From positions 1-5,193 of the forward strand of contig JBFIHZ010000297.1 in the NCBI GenBank assembly GCA_041601535.1: a DNA stretch of 5,193 bases, read 5' to 3'. Both the position numbers and the translations under genes were made by a program. The stretch comes from JBFIHZ01 sp041601535 (GTDB lineage: Bacteria > Pseudomonadota > Gammaproteobacteria > Xanthomonadales > SZUA-36). The first letter of the stretch is position 1; every line of letters begins with the position of its first letter. Positions 1 through 5,193 of the stretch are shown here, piece after piece. The notes under the pieces were generated by a model, which saw only the letters and a list, made by a program, of their open reading frames with translations, made no database searches and was not told the DNA's origin.

Positions 1-633
1 AATGGCACGGCTTCCATCGAGTGTGAGTTTGATGAAGCACTGAGCATTCCCGGCACCATCCAGCAGGCACTTGCGGCCGAACAGGCCGGAGCGCACGCCA
101 TCGTCATCGACTGCATGGGTGATCCCGGGCTTAATGCCTGCCGCGAGGCCGTTTCCATTCCGGTACTCGGCCCCTGCCAGACTGCCGCCCATGTAGCCAC
201 CATGCTGGGACACAAGTTCAGCTTCATCACCGTGCTCGACCGCTTGCGGCCGATGATGGACCACATCATTGGCTCCTACGGCCTGACCAGCAGCTACGCA
301 TCCTTCGATGCCATCAATGTACCGGTGCTGGATATTTTTCACGACGTGGAGAAACTGGGTGCGGCACTGGGCGAAAAAGCCATCAAAGCGGTCACCGAAG
401 ACCATGCGGGCGCCATTGTGCTGGGGTGTACCGGCTTCCTCGGTCTGGCCGAAGTAGTGGATGCCACGCTGCGGGAAAATAACCTGCATGTCCCCGTCAT
501 CGATGCCATTCCATTGACCATCCGCGTGGCGGACACGCTGGTCAAGTGCGGGCTCAGTCACAGCAAAACCATCTACCCCGCTCCCGGCAAGAAAGAACTG
601 AAGGGTTACCCGATGCCCGGTTTGTGGGACTGA
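1..633 (+). CDS. Asp/Glu/hydantoin racemase family protein (5' partial)
   Basis: The reading frame is open from base 1 to the TGA at 631-633, giving 210 visible residues. The first visible ATG (115-117) is internal, because conserved racemase sequence precedes it, including a catalytic cysteine. The family racemises substrates without a cofactor, using two cysteines as acid and base. Both are visible: Cys38 in DCMGDPGL (codon 112-114) and Cys143 in LGCTG (codon 427-429). They are 105 residues apart, which matches the spacing I recall for characterised hydantoin racemases (about Cys76 and Cys181), so roughly 38 N-terminal residues are probably missing. The GPCQTAAH segment after the first cysteine also fits the family. 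The protein should be cytosolic; I see no signal peptide or membrane segment in the visible part. The hydantoinase-type gene on the same strand downstream supports a hydantoin-like substrate, but aspartate, glutamate, allantoin or another substrate cannot be excluded. Family call is firm; substrate is inference. Confidence 0.92.
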   Translation, partial: NGTASIECEFDEALSIPGTIQQALAAEQAGAHAIVIDCMGDPGLNACREAVSIPVLGPCQTAAHVATMLGHKFSFITVLDRLRPMMDHIIGSYGLTSSYASFDAINVPVLDIFHDVEKLGAALGEKAIKAVTEDHAGAIVLGCTGFLGLAEVVDATLRENNLHVPVIDAIPLTIRVADTLVKCGLSHSKTIYPAPGKKELKGYPMPGLWD

Positions 634-662
634 ACTGGCTGGCGACCCGCTGCTTGCCGGGC

Positions 663-3410
663 TCAGACAATGCCTTTCTGGCGCGCCACGGCAACGGCCC
701 GCAGCCGGCTCTGAACCTGTAATTTCACAAAGATGTTGCGCAGGTGAAATCGCACGGTGCTTTCCGTAACGCCCATCTGGCGCGCGATGACCTTGTTGGA
801 ATAACCGTGCACCAGTTCACCAAGCACCTCCAGCTCGCGCTGGCTGAGCAAGGGGTCGGCCGCGGCGTCCTGCGTCAGGCCCTTCAGTTGCTGCACAATG
901 GATTGCACAACCTGGCGCTGCGGCTCGTCGGTGTAGCACTCCAGCGCCAGTTCCAGCACCGGCAACAAATCATCAGCCTCTTCCATAAACGCACGAATGA
1001 ATCGCGACTTGGCAAAATATTTCAGGGCCACTGCCAGGTGCTCCAGCATGATGTAGGACTGCTGGCTTTTATGGCAGGCAATGGTCTGCAGGATTTCATA
1101 TTTCATGCACGCCCTGACATCGCCATCGGCGCGGGCCTGCACGGAAAAGTGGTTTAACCAGCGCAGCGCCTCCAGCTGACGGCCTTCCCGGATCAGCAGA
1201 CGGGTGATGGCCTGCACTCCGGTGTCGCGTTCACGCCAGGCCACCTGGCTGTCCTGTTCCACCGTGTACTGGTCAATTTCAATGCCGGCGTCCTCCATCA
1301 CTGCCCGCGCCTCGGCCACCCGCCCGGCCCGCAACAACAGGTCTATGCGCAAAAAAATCAGCAGCCTTTGCAGGCGCGACAGTTCATGGCGGCTGGCGTA
1401 CTGCCCTGCCCGATCAACGATGACCAGCGCCGCATCCAGGCCGTGTTCATCGAATTCACGATGGGCCGAGGTGGTATAGCCTGCCGCGTACACGTCAAAC
1501 CAGGCTTCATGCTTTTCCAGCAAGCGGGGAATGGAACGTGCGTAACTCGCCAGCTGCAGTTCCTCGTTCAGTTCGTACTTCAGTTCCGCGATCAGAATGT
1601 TGGCCACCAGCTTCATTCCCTGATCGTCACCGAAGTGCTTTTTGGTCAGGTCCAGGCCCAGTTGGTAGTTGCGCGCGGCTTCCACGCTGTCGCCTTCGGC
1701 GAAACTGATATCGCCAAGGTGAAAATAAATGTAGGCCACACCATAGACTGACCCGGCTGACTCAAATGCAGGAATGGCCATCTCGGCAAACTTGCGGGCT
1801 TGCGGAAAATAACCCGCCTGCAGGTAGGCAATACACAGGATGGTGCAATACTGGCCCACCGCCGCACCCTCATCCTCCTTGACCAGCAGCATCACCTGCT
1901 TTTCCAGCTCACTGCAAAAAGACAGTGAAATCTGTTTGCCTTCATAGATGGAAAGCACGGTGCCCATCAGCGCCTCTTCGCGCATCAACCCGGGGTCGCC
2001 ATGCAAAACGGGCTGCGGCCCGCTGCCGGGATTGAGCAGGGGAATTTCCTCGCTGCGGGCCACGATGTCGTCAAACAGTTCGCGTGCTTGGCGCAGGTTG
2101 CCGTCCTTGATATCCAGCAGACAGCGGATCATACCCAGCTCCCAGTGGGCCAGAACGGTTTCCTCGTCAAACAGCCGCATGATGGCGCGTAATCGTTTCA
2201 GCCCTTCCCTGAACCAGATCATCACGCCCCCCGCCTGCACGATAATCGGAATGGCCTGTTCCGGCTGGCCGGCCAGCACGCAGTGCCGCACGGCTTCGAC
2301 CAGGTCTTCATTGCGTGCGAACCAGTGAGCAGCGCGCAAATGCAACTCCCTGCAGCGGCCGGGCTGGGTGCTGACAAGTTTGTCGTAGAGGTGTTCGCGG
2401 AACAGCGGGTGCAAGCGGAACGTTGCTTCCACGTTATCCACCGGCAGCACCAGGTTATCCAGGGCACGGGCCGCTCCGAAGCGGGACAGGCTGGAATCGT
2501 CATCGCGCAGGTAATCCGCGAAAGCGCAGTCCACCCGGTCAAGCAGCGATATATCCATCAGAAAGGCCTGCAGCCCGGCATCCAGGTTACTCAGCACTTC
2601 CTCGGACAGATACGCCGCGATATGCGTGGCATCACCGGTGATGTTCGCCAGGATACGTTCGATATCGCCATCCACCCGGATCGCACCCCGGATCATTTGC
2701 ACGGCTACAGGCCAACCCTCGGTGATGCGGTAGATTTGCGCGATGGTGTGACTGTCGTATTCTTCAGCCAGAAACTCATTCAGTTCCAGTGGGGTGAATT
2801 TCAGCTGGTTGGCACCAAACCGGCAAGCCTGCCCCTTGGCTTCGAGGTTGGATATTTTCAGCAGGGATTCATCCCGGGTGGCAATGGCAATGTGCAGGTT
2901 TTCTGGTGCGTACTCCAGCAATGGCGTGATGACCTCGTTCACCACCTCGGACTCGAGATTCTCAAAATCATCCAGCATCAGAACCAGCCGTTTGTCGTGC
3001 TCGGCAATGATGTGAATGACAATACTGAGGAAGTCGCGCTGCGATAACTCGGTGAACTGGTGGCTGAGCTCGATGCCGCTGCGCTGTAAATCGACGCCCC
3101 CTTCGGACAGGGCAAATGCCAGGTAGGTCAACAACTGCATCGGGTCATTGTCTTCGCGGCCCAGCGACAGCCAGCACACTGTGTGACCCTCATCCAGCAA
3201 CATTTCACGCCAGTTGCTCAGCACCGTGCTCTTGCCGTAGCCAGCCGGGGCATGCACCAGCGACAGCGTGGCATCCAGTGCCTGTTGCAGTTTCAGAAGG
3301 TGTGAACGCCGTTCCAGCAGGTCAACCCGCTGACGGGTGGGCGACACCTTGGATCGCAGTAGCCACACCGGAAACAGGCGGGCGTTGGCAGCGGCGGGTG
3401 TTGGCTTCAT
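663..3410 (-). CDS. MalT-like LuxR-family ATP-dependent transcriptional regulator (LAL/STAND class)
   Basis: This complete 915-residue protein is close in length to MalT (about 900). The N-terminal NTPase shows Walker A APAGYGKST (54-62), Walker B RLVLMLDD (141-148), a sensor-like IATRDE (176-181), and the family's TEGWP (230-234). A winged-helix-like HPLFREHL lies near residues 333-341. A long helical region follows, with TPR-like repeats near 520-590; in MalT the equivalent region binds the inducer. The C-terminal LuxR helix-turn-helix (about 854-915) has LSQRELEVL, the turn MGVTESTVRFHLRNI and VKL. By analogy, effector plus ATP would drive oligomerisation and DNA binding, activating target promoters. 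The effector is not identifiable. An in-frame stop at 3441-3443 limits the start to ATG 3408-3410 or something internal; no clear Shine-Dalgarno precedes this ATG. A GTG at residue 15 (3366-3368) would give an N-terminus closer to MalT's. The gene is divergent from the hydantoinase gene, its likely target, and convergent with the racemase gene. Confidence 0.95.
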   Translation of the reverse strand: MKPTPAAANARLFPVWLLRSKVSPTRQRVDLLERRSHLLKLQQALDATLSLVHAPAGYGKSTVLSNWREMLLDEGHTVCWLSLGREDNDPMQLLTYLAFALSEGGVDLQRSGIELSHQFTELSQRDFLSIVIHIIAEHDKRLVLMLDDFENLESEVVNEVITPLLEYAPENLHIAIATRDESLLKISNLEAKGQACRFGANQLKFTPLELNEFLAEEYDSHTIAQIYRITEGWPVAVQMIRGAIRVDGDIERILANITGDATHIAAYLSEEVLSNLDAGLQAFLMDISLLDRVDCAFADYLRDDDSSLSRFGAARALDNLVLPVDNVEATFRLHPLFREHLYDKLVSTQPGRCRELHLRAAHWFARNEDLVEAVRHCVLAGQPEQAIPIIVQAGGVMIWFREGLKRLRAIMRLFDEETVLAHWELGMIRCLLDIKDGNLRQARELFDDIVARSEEIPLLNPGSGPQPVLHGDPGLMREEALMGTVLSIYEGKQISLSFCSELEKQVMLLVKEDEGAAVGQYCTILCIAYLQAGYFPQARKFAEMAIPAFESAGSVYGVAYIYFHLGDISFAEGDSVEAARNYQLGLDLTKKHFGDDQGMKLVANILIAELKYELNEELQLASYARSIPRLLEKHEAWFDVYAAGYTTSAHREFDEHGLDAALVIVDRAGQYASRHELSRLQRLLIFLRIDLLLRAGRVAEARAVMEDAGIEIDQYTVEQDSQVAWRERDTGVQAITRLLIREGRQLEALRWLNHFSVQARADGDVRACMKYEILQTIACHKSQQSYIMLEHLAVALKYFAKSRFIRAFMEEADDLLPVLELALECYTDEPQRQVVQSIVQQLKGLTQDAAADPLLSQRELEVLGELVHGYSNKVIARQMGVTESTVRFHLRNIFVKLQVQSRLRAVAVARQKGIV

Positions 3411-3492
3411 GGCTGGATCAATCGTGTACGGCCTGGCAATTCAAGTTGGGCGTCGATAGCGGGTCCCCTGCCCCGGCATCCGGAACCTCTGC

Positions 3493-3520
3493 ATCCTACC
3501 CTGTAACTCGTCGGCTTCAA
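3493..3520 (-). promoter_or_regulatory. Candidate sigma70-type promoter for the regulator gene
   Basis: Reading the minus strand, TTGAAG (complement of 3515-3520) and TAGGAT (complement of 3493-3498) each match four of six bases of the -35 and -10 consensus, with a 16-base spacer. Transcription would begin about 75 bases before the regulator's ATG. The position is sensible, but matches of this quality occur by chance in a region this size. Confidence 0.25.
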
Positions 3521-3586
3521 AACCGGCATCAAAGCAGGCCGCCAATTCCGCTGACTGCCGACGGTAAACGCTGGTACGCCCTGCGG

Positions 3587-3667
3587 GGACTGCGGACTGT
3601 CTGTTTGGACAGGTCATGGGCGGACCAGTCTGTGCATTGCCTGTCTGAAAAAACCCTGATCTGTCCG
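3587..3667. promoter_or_regulatory. Cluster of short repeats, candidate operator for the MalT-like regulator
   Basis: GGACTG occurs twice in tandem (3587-3592 and 3594-3599), seven bases apart. CTGTC (3597-3601) and GACAG (3608-3612) form a perfect 5-base inverted repeat with a 6-base spacer. CAGTC (3626-3630) is the complement of the earlier GACTG (3595-3599). CTGTCTG recurs at 3597-3603 and 3641-3647, with CTGTCCG at 3661-3667. The three CTGTC copies start 44 and 20 bases apart, near four and two helical turns. MalT-type activators bind several short sites upstream of the target promoter, so the layout is plausible. The boxes do not resemble the E. coli MalT box (GGGGATGAGG-like), as expected for a distant homologue. 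The link to this regulator is inference. Confidence 0.3.
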
Positions 3668-3818
3668 GATTTTACGTTGTCGCGCGACCCGGCGAAGGTT
3701 AGCGTTTGGTCATCAATTGCCGAACCTTGCGGCCAGGCCGGTCTATTCGTGGCGGTTTATGCCTGCTCGGAGTAAGCGTTGGGCCAGCCAGGCACGGCAT
3801 GAAAATGCAACCAGCTTC

Positions 3819-3823
3819 AGGAG
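3819..3823 (+). promoter_or_regulatory. Shine-Dalgarno sequence of the hydantoinase/oxoprolinase gene
   Basis: AGGAG sits seven bases before the ATG at 3831-3833, an ideal spacing. It decides the start: the two ATGs just upstream (3799-3801 and 3805-3807) are out of frame, and the protein from 3831 begins directly with the family's N-terminal MRIGVDVGGTNTDAV. Confidence 0.8.
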
Positions 3824-3830
3824 TTAAGCC

Positions 3831-5193
3831 ATGCGCATAGGCGTTGATGTGGGCGGCACCAATACAGATGCCGTTCTGATGCAGGGCAACCACGTGGTCG
3901 CCTCTGCCAAACGCCCCACCACGGCTGATGTGGCCAGCGGTATGACCGCTGCCATTCAGGCCGTGCTGGATCAAAGCCGGGTGCCAGGCGCCGAAGTTCA
4001 CTCGGTGATGGTCGGCACCACCCAGTTCATCAATGCGTTTGTAGAGCGCAAGCACCTGTCGGAAGTCGCGGTCATGCGCATCGCCCTGCCAATGACCGAG
4101 GGTATTCCACCGCTGGTGGACTGGCCGGACGACCTGCGCGCCGCGCTGGGCAATCACATTTACCTGGTGGGCGGAGGCTGCTACTACACCGGGGTGGATT
4201 ACGCGCCGCTGGATGAGGGCGCCATTTTCAAAGCAGCGCAGGATATACGCAGTAAAGGCATTGAGGCGGTAGCCATCACCTCGATCTTCGCGCCCATCAG
4301 ACAGGACCTGGAGGAACGCGCCGCGCAAATCATCAGCGAGGTGGCACCCGATATTTCCATTACCCTGTCACATCAGGTGGGCAGCCTGAACCTGGTGGAG
4401 CGTGAAAACGCAGCGGTGATCAATGCCTCGCTGTTACGCCTGTCGCGCCATGTGATTCAGTCCTATCGCCGTTCGCTATCCTCCCTGGGTATCGACGCCA
4501 GGCTTTATGTAACGCAGAACGACGGCACGCTGATGACGGCCGATACCGCCGAACAGCAACCGGTAATGACCTGCTCAGCCGGCCCGACCAACAGCATGCG
4601 TGGCGCTGGCTTTCTGTCGGGGCTGCAGGAAGCAGTGGTGATTGATATTGGCGGCACCACAACCGACGTTGGCTTTTTACGCCTGGGCTTCCCGCGTGAA
4701 ACGGTTGATGCCAACGATATCGGTGGGGTACGCACCAATTTCAGCATGCCTGATGTGCTTTCGGTCGGCCTCGGTGGGGGCAGCATCGTCTCTTCCAACG
4801 GTGCTGTCAGTGTAGGCCCGCAATCCGTCGGTTTCCGCATTCTGGAAGAAGCGCGGGTATTCGGTGGCAACACCCTGACCGCCACCGACATCGCGGTGGC
4901 CGCCGGCCAGCGCGATATCGGTGATGCCAGTGCCGTGAGCGGGCTGGAACCCGCACTGGTCCAGTCCAGCCTGGATGAAATCCACGGCATGGTCGAGACC
5001 GCCATCGACCGCATGAAGACCAGTGCGACACCGGTGCCGGCCATCCTGGTCGGCGGTGGCCATATTCTGGTTTCCCGGCCACTGAAAGGCGTTTCCGAGC
5101 TGCACCGGCCGGAACACGCGGCGGTGGCCAATGCCATTGGCGCAGCCATTGGCCAGGTGGGTGCGCGCATCAAGAAAATTGTGGCGTATGGCG
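3831..5193 (+). CDS. Hydantoinase/oxoprolinase family protein, short HyuA-like form (3' partial)
   Basis: The frame is open for 454 codons from ATG 3831 to the right edge. Members of this ASKHA-fold family hydrolyse the amide bond of five-membered rings such as hydantoins or 5-oxoproline, typically driven by ATP. The N-terminal Hydant_A_N-type domain begins with the phosphate-binding GVDVGGTNTDAVL (4-16) and contains VGTTQFINAF (61-70). RENAAVINASL (191-201) marks the junction with the Hydantoinase_A-type domain. That domain shows AGPTNSMRGA (250-259), a second phosphate loop VIDIGGTTTDVGF (270-282), GLGGGS (313-318), FGGNTLTATD (344-353) and VGGGH (407-411). All expected motifs are present, with no frameshift. 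The glycine-rich ending suggests only some 60-80 residues are missing, giving about 520, the short form rather than the roughly 700-residue HyuA or 1,200-residue oxoprolinase. It should be cytosolic and lead an operon continuing right. The divergent MalT-like gene probably controls it. Exact substrate is unknown; ATPase function is inferred from motifs. Confidence 0.95.
   Translation, partial: MRIGVDVGGTNTDAVLMQGNHVVASAKRPTTADVASGMTAAIQAVLDQSRVPGAEVHSVMVGTTQFINAFVERKHLSEVAVMRIALPMTEGIPPLVDWPDDLRAALGNHIYLVGGGCYYTGVDYAPLDEGAIFKAAQDIRSKGIEAVAITSIFAPIRQDLEERAAQIISEVAPDISITLSHQVGSLNLVERENAAVINASLLRLSRHVIQSYRRSLSSLGIDARLYVTQNDGTLMTADTAEQQPVMTCSAGPTNSMRGAGFLSGLQEAVVIDIGGTTTDVGFLRLGFPRETVDANDIGGVRTNFSMPDVLSVGLGGGSIVSSNGAVSVGPQSVGFRILEEARVFGGNTLTATDIAVAAGQRDIGDASAVSGLEPALVQSSLDEIHGMVETAIDRMKTSATPVPAILVGGGHILVSRPLKGVSELHRPEHAAVANAIGAAIGQVGARIKKIVAYG

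Larger units (their letters stand above)
3411..3830. other. Divergent intergenic regulatory region without a gene
   Basis: These 420 bases separate the start codons of the regulator and the hydantoinase gene. I find no credible protein or RNA gene. A plus-strand open frame crosses it to about 3775, but its upstream part lies antisense to the regulator's conserved NTPase coding sequence, and it shows no family features. The left half holds a weak candidate promoter for the regulator. The middle (3587-3667) is rich in short direct and inverted repeats. The right part would contain the hydantoinase promoter and leader. The best sigma70-like match there, TTGCCG at 3717-3722 and TCTATT at 3742-3747, has a long 19-base spacer and is poor, which would fit an activator-dependent promoter but does not prove one. 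Confidence 0.7.

Noticed and set aside
2283..3047. A 254-codon plus-strand open frame antisense to the regulator.
   Set aside because: It is a shadow of the GC-rich regulator gene, whose conserved motifs on the minus strand explain this sequence fully.
3500..3535. A stretch containing GGCTTCAAAACC resembles the anticodon arm of a selenocysteine tRNA.
   Set aside because: The loop would have eight bases, and no matching acceptor stem, D arm, T arm or CCA end can be placed around it.
3640..3670. Run of six A bases (3648-3653), read as a T-run on the minus strand, suggesting an intrinsic terminator.
   Set aside because: No stable GC-rich hairpin precedes it on the minus strand, and no gene on that strand ends there.
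3701..3725. Possible sigma54 promoter: GG at 3708-3709 and GC at 3719-3720.
   Set aside because: There are nine bases between the GG and GC rather than the required ten, the rest of the consensus is poor, and a MalT-like activator would not be expected to use sigma54.
3116..3775. A 219-codon plus-strand open frame spanning the regulator's 5' end and most of the intergenic region.
   Set aside because: Its first half is antisense to the conserved P-loop NTPase coding sequence, it has no recognisable family features, and no good ribosome-binding site was seen.
4505..5173. A 222-codon minus-strand open frame antisense to the hydantoinase gene, and similar overlapping minus-strand frames.
   Set aside because: The plus strand encodes clear family motifs throughout; these are compositional shadows.

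Overview
The window holds part of a hydantoin- or oxoproline-type ring-opening gene cluster. It is probably from a GC-rich proteobacterium, most likely a gammaproteobacterium. That taxonomic guess rests on base composition, codon use and the gene families only; there is no rRNA or other marker gene here.

Layout: (1) bases 1-633, plus strand, are the 3' part of an Asp/Glu/hydantoin racemase family gene whose 5' end lies outside the window. (2) Bases 663-3410, minus strand, are a complete gene for a 915-residue MalT-like (LAL/STAND) transcription regulator. It has an N-terminal P-loop NTPase, a long helical repeat region and a C-terminal LuxR helix-turn-helix. It converges on the racemase with only 29 bases between the two stop codons. 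(3) Bases 3411-3830 are a 420-base divergent intergenic region with no gene; it has a cluster of short CTGTC/GACAG/GACTG repeats that could be regulator-binding sites. (4) Bases 3831-5193, plus strand, are the first 454 codons of a short-form hydantoinase/oxoprolinase (HyuA-like) gene with a good Shine-Dalgarno sequence, running off the right edge.

Working model (inference): the racemase interconverts the enantiomers of a cyclic or amino-acid-like substrate, and the ATP-dependent hydantoinase/oxoprolinase opens the ring. The MalT-like protein senses the substrate or a product and activates the divergent hydantoinase operon, possibly the racemase operon too. The true substrate cannot be read from the sequence. 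Short-form HyuA proteins of this kind often neighbour DUF917 (S-methyl-thiohydantoin desulfurase family) proteins and nucleobase-type permeases, so the genes just beyond the right edge would be the most informative. I see no mobile element, CRISPR array, RNA gene or clear intrinsic terminator.
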